Assembly (NCBI GenBank): GCA_008704415.1 | Contig: VXIS01000187.1 | Coordinates: 27,794 to 91,793, forward strand | DNA from: Sphaerosporella brunnea | Taxonomy: Eukaryota; Ascomycota; Pezizomycetes; Pezizales; Pyronemataceae | Reading direction: 5' to 3' | Length of the DNA stretch: 64,000 bases | Shown here: positions 43,000-53,959 of the stretch, one piece after another | Numbering within the stretch: the stretch's first letter is position 1 | Layout: each line of letters starts with the position of its first letter | Notes under the pieces: model-generated | What the model was told of the DNA's origin: nothing | Databases searched by the model: none | Seen by the model: only the letters and a program-made list of their open reading frames with translations | Made by a program: the position numbers and the translations under genes

Positions 43000-44840
43000 C
43001 GTTTTGTTTTAATCATCCTATATTTGGCCGCTTGCGGCCATGACATGGGGGCTATATACACAGATCTACCCTTCAACCTCAAGTGTCCACAGACGGGCGT
43101 GATCCGAAAAGCGCACCAAGGAAATTCGTAGCTTGCAGAATGAGACAAAAGTCAAATATAAGGAAATACAAAGGGAAGTACAAAAGGAAAGACATCAATT
43201 TCTAATCATTCTCGTCCCCGCTGCGGCCACATGCCCCCTTGCGTGCTCCCCAGGAAGCCAAGGACGGCCTCGGTGCACCTTGCATCTGCCAGAATTCTGG
43301 CTAGAGGAGTGGAGGTCTTCTTCCAGCTCTCCTTGTTACCCTTTCTCGTTGCCACACTAATTGCCTTCCATGAGATGTCCTGCTCTTTCTGCTACTTGGC
43401 GCACCTCTTCAGGAGGTGCTCTTTTGTTTGCTTGGGTGCCTTCCGGCACCACCAGCACTTGTCGTCTGTCCTGCAGCCCGTCCACATTAAGTATGGAGCC
43501 GTGAGTGTCTTGTTGAGACGGAGCTGGTAGTATCGGGATGCCAGCGCCTTTGGGGCTTTTGCCGCGGTTTTGTCCCATTTGGTCTTGCGTTTGTAGTAGG
43601 ACTTGACCTTGAGCTGTTGACTGAGCCATGCATTCCGGTCTTTCAATCTAGCGTTGGTGACCAGGCGTCCGATGTGCACCAAGGAGGTGACTTCGATCGT
43701 GTCTTCGATCGTGTGTGGTCTGTCGATTCGGTCCCTTGCAGCGGCTTTCGCAAACTGGTCCGCCATCTCGTTGCCCGGGACGCCCTTGTGTCCGGGAACC
43801 CACCTCTATTCGCTGACCCATCCGAGTTGTTGCAGATCGGCTTCGGCCTGGCGGATGCGTGGTAATATCCATTGGCCTGCGCCTGGGTCGCCATGTCCTA
43901 AACGTTTGAGGGCCGCCTGAGCGTCCACAAAGATATACACAGTGCCAGGTGTGTCTGAGGGGGTTTCCTGTTGAAGAATGGCGCTGACGTGAGCGCTTCG
44001 GGAGGCCATTTCTAGGCCATCGGCAATGCCAAACAGTTCCGCGTCGTAGGCCTCCTTGTTGTTGCCTATGTAGCCACTGGTGCGACACCAGTCCTTCATC
44101 GTTGTGCTGGTCCGTGCAGCCACGCCGAAACCGCAGTGGCCTTCTTCCAACCGAGAGCCGTCTGAGTACACAGCAACGTGGTTCTCTGTGGGGTGTTTAT
44201 GGGATACAGCCATCAGTGTTGCCATAGCTTCGTCTTCCTCAATGATGATGCGACGAGTCGGATGCTGGAGGGTTGGTCGTGTGGGCTTGAAGATTGTTGG
44301 GCACCCTGGGATGGTGCTGGCGAGCTTGTTCATGATGGAAGTCGGCTGCGGGCTGGGCTCAGGCGCGCGTTCGCCGAAGGCGTTCCAGGACACAAATTGG
44401 AGTAGTGCGCTGGCAGACTTGATCTTCGTCTGTTGGTCTTTACCAGTGGGCTGAGTTGCAGCGTCACGAAGGCGGTTGCCTGCCAGGTTGTTGGATGGCG
44501 TTGCAGCCAGACGGGCTGCAAACCTTCTGCGCCTGTATTCCAGGACCGTCTCCGCATTCGTAAGCCCAGCTTCAGAAATGAGGGGGCCGATGGCGGAGGT
44601 TGGCAGGACACCTCGCGGGGTTATAGCCTGTCAGTTGAACAGCTTCTGGATTTCTGCTACGCGTTCCAAATTGACAGGCAACCGACCACTGTACAGTGCG
44701 TACTGAGCCCTCTCGACTCCGCTAAGGCGACTCAGCGTGGAACGGAGACTAAAAATGCGACAACAGTGCCATCTCCATTCTGCAGCCTCGTTGCCATATT
44801 TGGAGCTTGTCGCCATACCCGTTCAGCAAAAACCTGAGAA
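43000..44840 (-). mobile_element. LINE (Tad/I-like non-LTR), 5'-truncated, inactive
   Basis: Minus strand: pol C-terminus (44837-43206), a 3' UTR of about 200 bp, the stem-loop GGCCGCAAGCGGCC (43033-43046) and the tail GGATGATTAAAACAAAACG. An RNase H after the reverse transcriptase and a terminal Cys/His motif are typical of fungal LINEs with RNase H. The RT core itself is not present. Confidence 0.8.
43206..44837 (-). pseudogene. LINE pol: RT tail, RNase H, C-terminal Cys/His domain
   Basis: One minus frame with at least three in-frame stops. VERAQYALYSGRLPVNLERV, TGA (44631-44633), then LPTSAIGPLISEAG and YRRRRFAARLAATPSNNLAG form the RT-to-RNase H linker. RNase H: VAVYSDGSRLEEGHCGFGV, EAYDAELFGIADGLEMA, YIFVDAQAALKRL, GWVSE, TAG (at about 43806), RWVPGHKGVPGNEMADQFAK. 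C-terminal domain: RYYQLRLNKTLTAPYL, then CWWC with HLLKRC, TAG (at about 43394) where Trp is usual, then DARCTEAVLGFL. Catalytic D, E, D and the final D of RNase H are all present; the stops are what kill it. These stops are each one substitution from a sense codon. Confidence 0.85.
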
Positions 44841-45612
44841 TGGCTGACCCATAGGTTCCTGTCTATCCCCAATCATGAACCTGCCAATGGCCAAGAACCG
44901 CAATATGCCTCTCCCATTGGGAGGGTGCTCGCTTGATGTGTGGTTCGGGGGTTCGCGATTCGGTCTTGGGGGTCTTGGGAGGGAATTTCACCGGACTTTA
45001 CTTCCGCTGGGCTAGCTATTGGTGGCAATGGGGGCAATGCGCGCGGAGCCGTCGTAGGTCCCTGGGCCGGACTACCATCCAAGGATAGTGTGGTGACATG
45101 ACTTCGCGATGTCATGACTGGAACCGACCAAGAGCCGAACGGGGAGCGAGACTGGGCTGTGTCCCGTGGTGCAGACGGGGCTGGAAGAGCAATGCCATGA
45201 GGGAGGCAAGCATGCTGTTTCGTGTTTGTACCTCACTCTGAAGGAACTGCCACCATTCAATCGGCGACCATAACACCCATCGCATCACCCATTCCCGCGG
45301 CAATGTCCCCACCAGATGTGACTGAACCCCCAAGCACAGGTGGTAGTGCCTGGACATAAGCTCTAGCAGCTCCAGCGATGTGGCACCAAAGTCATTGGCA
45401 GCTACCACCGACGGTGATCAATTGCCAAAGGGGCAGCGAATCAAACGTTGACAGGCATGAAAGAAGCTATGTTGCAGTGGACTGACCAGTCATTTGGAAA
45501 TACAATTGTAAACGCGGAAAATCCTGCATCGCCGGTGACCAAGGCTGGTCACAGGCGGAAACATCTTCTGTTTGTGAGCGTGACCTTGTCCCTACTGGGA
45601 GCAAAACAATAT
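44841..45612. other. No supported gene
   Basis: Frames of 62-98 codons on the minus strand, no motif. Confidence 0.4.
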
Positions 45613-45620
45613 GTCACTGA

Positions 45621-46147
45621 CAGGGCGGTCAATAGTCCGGCCGGCCGCCAGGTCAAACGGGGCCCCACGGAGTGGGTCAGGTCGGGCCGGTGATGTGGCA
45701 AGCCCGACAGGTTTGGGCCGGCATAAGAAAAACCTGGATATCTGATAGGTGCCGGCCGGTGCCCGGTACACTGAATTAAGGTTGTGTCGGTCATTCTGCC
45801 GAATGCGGGGCCACTAAAAGCGCTAATCGTTCGGTGCTCGTTCCACCGCAGAAAGACTGGGAACAGCGGGCGGCGGAGATGGAGGGGTAGCTGGAGGTCC
45901 TTCAGGTTGTTGAACCTGTATCTCGCGTTCATGCTTCATTCCTTTATGTATGTGCAAGCCAAAAACTACAGATGCCTGGTGGGCCCGCTGGGCGCCGGGT
46001 ACTTCTGGGCCTGGCGGGTGCCCGTAGGCGCCTGGGTCTCGACCCAAAAAGCCTGGTCCAAACGGGCCGTGATTTCAAAAGCCCGTTTCAAGCAGTCCGG
46101 TTCAGGCCGCGCTCAAAGCCGGACTGGCCGGACTTTTGACAGCCCTG
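45621..46147. mobile_element. Short TIR element (third family), perfect 8-bp target duplication
   Basis: Left end CAGGGCGGTCAATAGTCCGG; right end is the reverse complement of CAGGGCTGTCAAAAGTCCGG (two mismatches in 22 bp). Flanks are identical: GTCACTGA at 45613-45620 and 46148-46155. Rich in GCCGG/CCGGC. Eight-bp duplication plus CAGGG ends fit the hAT superfamily. No transposase; frames inside it are incidental. 527 bp, non-autonomous. Confidence 0.92.
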
Positions 46148-46155
46148 GTCACTGA

Positions 46156-47432
46156 AGCCCTATACCTAGAAAACAACCGCACATTTGCACTCATTTGTAA
46201 TACTGCAATCAGCCACCGTATGCTGTAAGAATTCTTTTGATAAATATCCTCCGCCGGCAGCAGGCTGTTCTGCATTGCGCGTATGCTGCTGTCGCTCAAA
46301 CCAGCGTCTCCTCAACGACTCACCAACATCCTCAGACCCAGATCTTTGTAACACGAAAATGTGTCCGCTCAGCAATATCTATCACTCAGCCGCGGTTCGG
46401 AAGCACGTTCGTGTTGCTTCAGCCCCGTACCTTGCAATATATACGTCAAAACAAAACTTTGTTACATCCTCAACGTCCACTACCGCGCCGCTGCCCAACA
46501 TGGACCGTGTGTTTACCCAGGTGGAGCGCAGGGTTGGAGAATGAACCTATGCTCTGGCGTGCCCACGCTTCGTTGTTTTGAGGTTACAGCACGGCAGGCT
46601 GAAGAAATTGAAGCTGAGAGCGAACTGGCACGCAGGTGCTAAAATTCCGACATTCGGCGGTGTGAGTTTGCCGGGACAACGCCTAAAAGATGTATGGCCT
46701 ACATGCCGTCAGTGCAGAGATCCGTGAGATCCCTGGGGAGACGGGTTGCATGACCGCCGAACACTAACTAACCTCCCTTTTACTCATAGGCTTGATCGGC
46801 TGAAAGAATAATGGTATGGTGCAGGTGGCCTTAAACCAACCTGTCGCTCAAAATTTCCCCGACTTCAATAACATCACAAGATTGCGCGACTGGTGGAAGC
46901 CAGCGCCTCAGTCTTACAGAGCGCATCTTATGTAGGGGACGGGAGGGCTGTTTCCACAGAGTTCTCACATGGTGATCAGTTTATTATAAACAGCTGTTGC
47001 CGTCTCCACCACCGCCGACGGGTCGGTTTAAGGCCGCCTGCACCATACTTACCAGTGCCCTATTTCGCCTATTAGTCGTTAAGATCGCGAAGAGGCAGCG
47101 AAGAATCTTTCAATTGGAAAATTTCCCTTTGGGATTCCGGTCGGGGGCCTCTAAGCGCCGAAGCTGTGATGAGTCCTCGGTAAAGTGTCATCATTGCCCG
47201 TGAATACGCAAGATGTCAATGATTTCGCACCCAAGTGTCACCTTTGCTCTCGCTCGGCCAGTCCAGCTGGGTGCGTGAGCGCCAAACACCCCAAGGGATG
47301 TAAGTCCATATTCACTGGCAAGGCCACCAGCGGGCATCGTATAAAGACGACGTCAAGGAAAGGAAATGAATTAGGGCTCAGACAACATGCAAAATGCCAT
47401 GGCCTTCTGTGCCGGGTAACGCCTTGGCAAAA
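46156..47432. other. No supported gene
   Basis: Overlapping plus frames of 68-119 codons at 46185-46642 and 47185-47613 without motif. May include downstream exons of the minus gene at 47433. Confidence 0.35.
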
Positions 47433-47958
47433 TTACTCTCCGGCGACGTCTTCAACGTGCAATTGCTCTCTGGCGAAATGCATATTCACGGCCTCGAGAC
47501 TCAGGGTGGCTGGAACGTTCACTCTGCCTGTGGCATCTGGCCAGCTGCAAGCTCGATGGCGCCGCATTTCAACCCCAGCCATCTCCATGTCAGCGGACTC
47601 GATGCGGATCTGAGCACCCGCCAGCTTCATCTCCAACTCCACGGCCTGCCTGCTCGCGTACGACTTTGCCGCCTCCTGCTTTGCGGACACCTTGTTATCC
47701 ATATAGCTCATCGGAAGTTGGTAGAGAGTGGGGATCAGGATATTCGCAAGGTCGACCCCAACTTGCCGTTGCAACATCGACGTGAGGCGGCTGTCGGATG
47801 GGGCGGGGGGGCTCGCGACGTACCGCAAGCTAGGGGGAACTGTTTGCGTGACGCATTGATAAACACCTCGCCTGACGCCCTGTGGGTGTCCCGGTTGGAC
47901 AAAACTGCGCACGGTTGAGGTAGTAGTTCTCAAGAACCATACGGTATCTGGGCATCAT
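47433..47958 (-). CDS. Unknown helical protein, possibly two or more exons
   Basis: Minus strand. The long frame (47933 to 47433) contains SRLTSMLQRQVGVDLANILI, then AKQEAAKSYASRQAVELEMK, an amphipathic Ala/Glu-rich helical stretch. A more natural start is ATG-ATG at 47958 in another frame (MMPRYRMVLENYYLNRAQFC), which joins the long frame if a GTGTTT...CCCTAG segment of 37 bp is removed. That is short for an intron. At the 3' end GAGAGTAATTTT could be a donor, so the stop at 47433 may be intronic. No family recognised. Confidence 0.35.
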
Positions 47959-49077
47959 GACGGCAGTCAGTGGGATGATGTGATTAGGGACACTGAGTGG
48001 CAGATGTGTTCGGGGGTATCTGCGGGTGCGAGATTGAAAGCCTCAAAATGTTGTGGCGGAGAAGGATTAGGAATCTCTTTACGTCAGGGACGAAATGTGT
48101 GCTGTGGTCATGGAGACGGTGAGCAGATTGCGCGCCTGACAAACAAAAGGAATGTTACAATGTTGCGGAGGTGGGTATTGGAGAATGTTGTGAGGCTTAG
48201 CTTCGTAATAGTCATGGTTGTGAAGAACTGATGGGTGAAATGTGGAATTGTTGTGGATGGGAGGTCCAAGGCAGTGTTCCGGCCCGAGGTACCTTGAGCA
48301 GCGGAGCGACGTCAGGGCAGAGTCCCCGAACGTTCTAGTCAATCTATGTAGAACAGATCTTACTACCTTCCTTGCCATCGTCCATCTATAGTATCGTGCA
48401 TCTATACCAGCGCTATCTACAGTACGCTCGCGTGCTCCCTCCGGTTCGTTCGAATGTCAAGAGGTAGTGATGGCCACGAGTCAGCTCGAGTCGAGCCGGT
48501 GGGTAGGCTGCAGTCTGATTGGGAGTTTCCCAGGCTCGGCTCGTGACCTCGAGCCAAGGCATCCCTAGCTCGGGCGTGGCTGGAGCCGGCCCTACAAAAG
48601 TACACGTAATGGGGACATTGTTCTATGGCAGCGCGAAATGAATTCTGGTCTAATGGTGAGCCATGGGCCAGCGGGGTCGAAACAGCCGAGGGTTCGGTGG
48701 ATGGAGGTCAAGGTGGTGTCGGCGGGGGATCGCAGTGCGGTGCAACGCCAGGGGATAAAGCCCACAAGGCGCCCTAGAGAGATGCTCAGGCATCAACGCC
48801 ACAGTAGGTTTCCTCCACATCCATTTGCCACAGGGCCTCCGGATCCCAGCAGCTCTCCGGACAATAGGAGGAGCAGCGCCCAACTGGGCCAGGCACCAGC
48901 CAGCTCGTCGCCGGGCCCTGGTGAAACAACATGTTTGAGTAATAGGGATGAGTGAAGCCGCAGGAGATTGCGGCCGAGGAGCTCGGAATTATGCAAGTAC
49001 AATATGTATGCATCGCGCGTATGTGTTGTGAGCTCAACGCCGACGGGCTTAGGAGTATACATGAAATGCGGAAATTG
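47959..49077. other. No supported gene; left hAT end at 48465
   Basis: TAGTGATGGCCACGAG at 48465-48480 resembles the left end of the hAT family at 17056 (one mismatch in 16), followed by CTCGAG/GAGCC-rich subterminal sequence to about 48590. No right end follows nearby. Confidence 0.5.
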
Positions 49078-49215
49078 GCCAATGAGTGATGGCTCGTGCT
49101 GGAGATAGTGATGGCTTCTGCTGGAAATGGGCACTGAGTGTTGGTTCGTGCTGGAAATAGTGATGTCTCGTGCTGGAAATGGGCACTGAGTGATGGGTCG
49201 TGCTGGAAATGGGCG
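49078..49215. repeat. Minisatellite, single arm, about 5 units
   Basis: Units of the AGTGATGGCTCGTGCTGGAA plus ATAGTG or ATGGGCACTG type, same family as 12379, 19447 and 30004, plus orientation only. Confidence 0.85.
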
Positions 49216-50730
49216 CCGGTCCAAGACGGCGCCCAGCCAACTGGCAGGCCCTCTCCGCATGCGTAGGTCGTTGGCCTGCCACCCTGAAAATCAATGATTC
49301 CTAGGTTGCCGGCACCTGATGTACGCCAGCTGGTTGGCCGGGTGTGATCAGAGCCGCAATTGGTGATCAGAGGGTATTGCTCATGTTTATTCGACGCTTG
49401 TTGAGCTGTCAGTCACTGCATCGTCTATGGCATCTCAGTACATCCATAGGGGGACGTAAGTTCCCAATTAAATTTCATATCACGCTCGAGCCTGAACCGT
49501 TTCCGTTCGGTGCGATCGAGCCCGAAAATATGTTGACTCAACTAGCTCGCGCCCGAGGCCGGTGGTTTTGGCTCGTCCCAGCTCTTCTCGTCTCCAGTAC
49601 TAGTCGAAGTGTTGTGGTAATAAAGATAGGCGAGCCTGCCTAAAGGCTTGATGTGTCTGTGGGCGTCTGCGGCGAAGTGGCACCGCCGGGATCGCCCGGA
49701 CTGCCTCTTAAAGGAGTGTGATTGTTGACCCCGCATATTCATATGCTCTGGTGTTCGGTGGCCGGAAACAGCTGCAACGGCGGCCAGTTGCGGAACCTGT
49801 CCGGTCGCCGGTGGCACCCAATATCAGACAATTGGGGCGCCTGCTTAACCAGCACATCCTGCCACCCCTACCGACGTTCAAGAGCGATGTGATATGAAGG
49901 CGTGCGCTGCTGGGCTGATCGTGGGTACACTCACATGTCGTATCAAATACTGATCCACGCATTCTGTTCATCGACTTAACTTGGGGCCGTAGAATATCAC
50001 AGACTTCTTGGGACCGGCGCGTTTGTTTATCACTCATGGATCCGGTGGCGGCTCGGATATGCAATCACTGTTGACATTGGAAACACCGAAGGCGGCTGAA
50101 CGGCGGACAGGGGTGCTGTACGCCCCGCTGTGGCACTTAAGATGGCGGTATCCGCAATTATGCCCCCGATAGGTTCCACAGATCACTGTGGGCTCCAAGG
50201 TTCCACCGCGCTCCATCCACTCACAAATCCAGCACTTGGACTAAGATCGTGATTTGACCAATTCCATCGTGCTGGTCAGACCATGGGCATAGCGCAACCA
50301 CCTTCCACCACATCTACCTGAAACTTTCACAGGCAACTCAGGCCGCAGATCTATGCCCCTGGTAAGCTTCTGACGAACCCAGCAGATCAAGATCCGCGTT
50401 CGCGTTCACCGCTGTTCATCGGCCTCGTTATCACATCTGAAGGGGCGTGGCTGTCTGTTTGGCTTTGGGACGCCAGTCGGGTTGGCATTCTTGGAATTCA
50501 TCGCGAATGCTGTGCAGCTTTGCGAGGCTTGTGTAGGGGGTTGACGTTTCACGTGTGAGGAAGATGGGGCGAGGATTCAATGGGACTCGATAACGAATTG
50601 CGAGTTTCAGGTGAGTCGTATTCAGCTTGTTTACACAGTCTGGATGAAATCGATTGCTTGAGCGGCACCTGTGAAGCTGTCTCGGCATGCGATACGGCTC
50701 GGGTCCGCTTGAAACAGTGCGGCTTTGGAG
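49216..50730. other. No supported gene
   Basis: Frames to about 118 codons without motif. Confidence 0.4.
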
Positions 50731-50776
50731 TAACCCTAACCCTAAGCCTACCGGTTCTTCTTAGGGTTAGGGTTAG
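50731..50776. repeat. Divergent pair of telomere-like tracts
   Basis: TAACCCTAACCCTAA at 50731-50745, 15 bp of other sequence, then TTAGGGTTAGGGTTAG at 50761-50776. Orientation is CCCTAA then TTAGGG, so it is not the order left by an end-to-end telomere fusion; the pair can form a hairpin. Confidence 0.8.
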
Positions 50777-51052
50777 CAAGCCTGGCTGCCTCTTTGGTCG
50801 CGGGTATGGCGATTGTCCGATCATTGCATCTTTCATCTTCATTGCATGTCGTTTGCGGCTTCTACATGCGCAGTCGCAGCCCACGGCCGCTTTTTACCCC
50901 GTTTGTGCAGCCGGGCTGAGCTTGCGTTACGGCACCGAGCTTCACATGTAGATCACCATGCCTAGCCACCACACGCCGCGCAATCGTAGAAAGTAAGAAG
51001 CGAGCGCAACCCATGTGGTTCAGGTCCATTGCTCAGGCAATGCACCCATCAC

Positions 51053-51073
51053 TCAGGGCTGTCAAAAGTCCGG
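51053..51073 (+). mobile_element. Isolated end of the third TIR family
   Basis: CAGGGCTGTCAAAAGTCCGG, identical to the reverse complement of the right end of the element at 45621-46147. No partner end is visible within the next few kb. It lies about 210 bp upstream of the HNH gene start. Confidence 0.7.
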
Positions 51074-51286
51074 GTATAACCACCACATACCATCACTCGC
51101 AGTCGGCTAGCCGAGCCCTAGCATTGACGGGTGCGTCACGTGCGATCTGCAGTTGCCCCACCGCCATGCTTCGCTCAGCACCACCTTCGCTGCCACGACA
51201 TCCACCGCAAACACATCCATTTTCACCGCCACCACCCTCGCTCCTGATTCGGTCAGTTCACGTTCTCTCACATACACACACACACG

Positions 51287-53101
51287 ATGGATACCCTCGA
51301 CGCCCCGTCAACACCCCCAGGGCGACCCACGATTCCCGAGCCCGCAACACCGGAAGCCCCTGTAATCGACGACCCGAACGCAGGTCGCTTCTCGCATTTC
51401 TGGAGCGAGCGCAACGTGATCATCCGCTCGCTGCCGCACCCGCAAACAGGTGAGGTCCAGCAGTGCGGCTTCCGGCAGCATGTAGATGTGGCTTTCCAAA
51501 TCACCTTCACCGTGCTGTTCGAGATGCTGCGGATCGCCTACGTGCTTGACGGCTGGGCCCAAGACCGTGATGAACATCTTCCGCTCGTCCTCGCCAGGGT
51601 CGCCGGTGATGGCACCAGCACGCTCTTTTCCCCGCAGTGCAGTGAGGCTGTGCAGGAAGGGGAGTACTGGCTCTTCCAACACTGCGAGCTCGAGGAGATG
51701 TGTGACGAGCACCCGTTGCCGTGGCAGAGCGGCACGGTGAAACATCACCGTTTGTCGCTGGAGCAGGGACCTCCGAGGTGTTGTTTCCGTGGCAATGGAT
51801 TGAAGCCTACTGCGATTGTCCCTGAGGATCCGAACCGCAAGGTCGACCCTGCGACTGTCCTCGAAGGGAAGGACAAGGCCCCGCAACGAGGGAAGTCGAA
51901 ATCGAGAAACAAACGTGCCGCCTCGGAAGCCGCGGACAATGCCAGCGCCAAGCGGCAGAAACTCGCGGCCGGTGGCAGGTCCCTGACAGAGATGGTTCCC
52001 GAAGACCTGATTCTCGCAGCAGACCTGGCAGTCACCGAGGACAACATTGCCAAGATTTCCGACAAAGTCGATTTGATCCTCTCGATATTGCAGCGCCTCC
52101 AAGAGAACAGCCGCGAGTTTTCGGATGCGCAGCTCGCCGCGATGAATCCCAAACCTATCGTGACCGTCACCAGCCGCAACAAAAAGTTCCGCGAAGCGGT
52201 CGAGAAGCGTGATCTCTGTTGCATCGTCACCAAGCTGAACAACCACCCGCCGTACGTGGCCCGCCATCATGGCATGCTGTGCGGCCCGGCCATCCAAGCT
52301 GCACACATCGTGCCTATCGGCCGCCCAGACATCTGGTGCGCCGGCGACTTTGACACCGCCATTCGACAGCAGCGCTCGCTGTTGCAGAGTCCAGACGCCC
52401 ACGGCGCCATCGACCTCAACGCGACCGAAAACGGCATCATGTTGAGAGAGGATCTCCACACGATGTTCGATCGCTTTTTCTGGGGAGTCCATCCGCGCTC
52501 CATGCGTGTCGTCGTTTTCGTCGCTGTGCCGGAGCTTACCTGGATGCACGGCATGGTGATAGAGCCGCGCAAGCGAACCACGGTCGGCTGGCCACCCAAG
52601 GCGGTCTGGGAGTGGCATTGGCAACAGTGCGTGATCCGGTCCCTTCGGGGACAAGGAGAACTGCCGGAGTTCAAGTACTACGGTTCTCCCACACCAGACG
52701 CAGTCCCAGTCACCGATCAAACGGAGGGTACGATTGCTCCGCTGCCGCACAATGAGCGCGCGGAAATCAGGGGACGGTCTCTGGTCCGCAGGTGCAGCCT
52801 TTCGAAACCCGCCGGTTGCGAGAGCGGGGCAGACGCGGTGCAACATCGTGCCCGTCGCCGCATACGAAGTGTCAGCACGCCTCCGCCTCTCACCAAGCCA
52901 CGCAAACCCGAAAATATCGTCACGACCTGCAGCAAACTCAAGCGCACGAAATCGGACATCATCAGGTTTCTGGTACGCCGATTCCAGCCAGCCCCTGTCT
53001 CCGTTGCGATTGTAACTAACATTTACGAAGCCAGTTGGCCGCGTGCGACCCGTCGTCAGGCACGTCCACAGTGTGGACCACCTTCCCGCGCTGGAATATA
53101 G
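51287..53101 (+). CDS. HNH-nuclease (HNH_2-type) domain protein, intact
   Basis: 604 codons, uninterrupted, ATG at 51287 preceded by a CA-repeat. Residues 1-30 are Pro rich; about 30-190 form a conserved-looking N-terminal region (FWSERNVIIRSLPHPQTGEV, then VLARVAGDG); about 195-235 are Lys/Arg rich (KSKSRNKRAASE, probable nuclear signal). The HNH domain is at about 300-430: FREAVEKRDLCCIVT, QAAHIVPIGRPDIW, ENGIMLREDLHTMFDRFFWG. The A-H-I-V-P histidine, the E-N-G-I Asn and the D-L-H histidine are the expected HNH triad. The tail after about 480 is basic. Such genes form large lineage-specific families in basidiomycetes; DNA cleavage is likely from the motif, biological role unknown. Best-supported gene here. 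Confidence 0.88.
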   Translation: MDTLDAPSTPPGRPTIPEPATPEAPVIDDPNAGRFSHFWSERNVIIRSLPHPQTGEVQQCGFRQHVDVAFQITFTVLFEMLRIAYVLDGWAQDRDEHLPLVLARVAGDGTSTLFSPQCSEAVQEGEYWLFQHCELEEMCDEHPLPWQSGTVKHHRLSLEQGPPRCCFRGNGLKPTAIVPEDPNRKVDPATVLEGKDKAPQRGKSKSRNKRAASEAADNASAKRQKLAAGGRSLTEMVPEDLILAADLAVTEDNIAKISDKVDLILSILQRLQENSREFSDAQLAAMNPKPIVTVTSRNKKFREAVEKRDLCCIVTKLNNHPPYVARHHGMLCGPAIQAAHIVPIGRPDIWCAGDFDTAIRQQRSLLQSPDAHGAIDLNATENGIMLREDLHTMFDRFFWGVHPRSMRVVVFVAVPELTWMHGMVIEPRKRTTVGWPPKAVWEWHWQQCVIRSLRGQGELPEFKYYGSPTPDAVPVTDQTEGTIAPLPHNERAEIRGRSLVRRCSLSKPAGCESGADAVQHRARRRIRSVSTPPPLTKPRKPENIVTTCSKLKRTKSDIIRFLVRRFQPAPVSVAIVTNIYEASWPRATRRQARPQCGPPSRAGI

Positions 53102-53959
53102 CGACTGGAGGGAAATCAAGGTGAAGAAGAAGAAGAGTGAGAACTGATTTGTGCGAGTACGGGAGGGTCGCGACAGGTAGCCTGGTTAGATTTACTGTTT
53201 TTGAGCTGGCAACGAACGATGGCGTGAATAAGACTTCATCTGTTGTTCCCGGCGGGATCGCGACTCAATATCCACTTGCGCTGAACTAATCGATCGAGTG
53301 ATATCCGCGTGAAATAGTGAGAATCCACGACAAAGCGCGCGCAAGGAACACATCTCCCTGCAAACAGGTTGACTCGCTTTGCATGCAGGAATGGAAGACT
53401 TCAGAACGGACTGAGTGTATCCTGCGGCCGCTGTTGCCGCGTTCGTTCCCGGCTTCTCTTTTACCTCGGACGGCTCCACCTCCCCCCCCCCTTCCTACTC
53501 GCTCAACGCCTTCTCGTCCTCTTCTTCTGTGATAAGCAGCACAGGCTACAGCAGCGTCAACGCGCCCCCCCCCCCACGAATACAGTGAAGCATGCCAGCA
53601 GCGCCCCAACACAACGGTCGCGGACACAAAGTCGCCGGCGTCCGAGAAAGTGGAGGAAGCGTACTGCATGATGTGCCAAACGCTGCGATTTAGGGTGCCT
53701 GGAAGGCGAGAATGCGAGACGTCGTGTCTATGAAAGAGAAGCAGGTGCTCGATGGGGGACGAAGCGAATATCGTGGAGCAGGGCTCGGAGAACAGGTGGC
53801 TGTAAAGGTGAGGAACGGGTGAGCCTTCGTGGGTATATTGCGGCAGCCTGGAGGACGAAATCCTCCCCGTCTGCATGGTATCTGGCGAACGGTAGTCGAG
53901 GACGCGATTTACGCGGGAGACGGCTTCACCCGGTTGTTATGTGCTTGGACGCTGACCGG
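53102..53959. other. HNH 3' flank; no supported gene
   Basis: Includes two C-homopolymers (about 53486-53496 and 53563-53576). Frames on both strands across 53190-53880 are low complexity and lack motifs. Confidence 0.4.

Noticed and set aside
45784..46155. 123-codon ORF
   Set aside because: Lies in a non-autonomous TIR element; GC-rich chance frame.
50731..50776. Telomere fusion scar
   Set aside because: Order is CCCTAA then TTAGGG, opposite to an end-to-end fusion.
51308..53119. 603-codon minus-strand ORF opposite the HNH gene
   Set aside because: Antisense shadow of a strongly biased coding frame; no motif, and the plus strand has the HNH triad.
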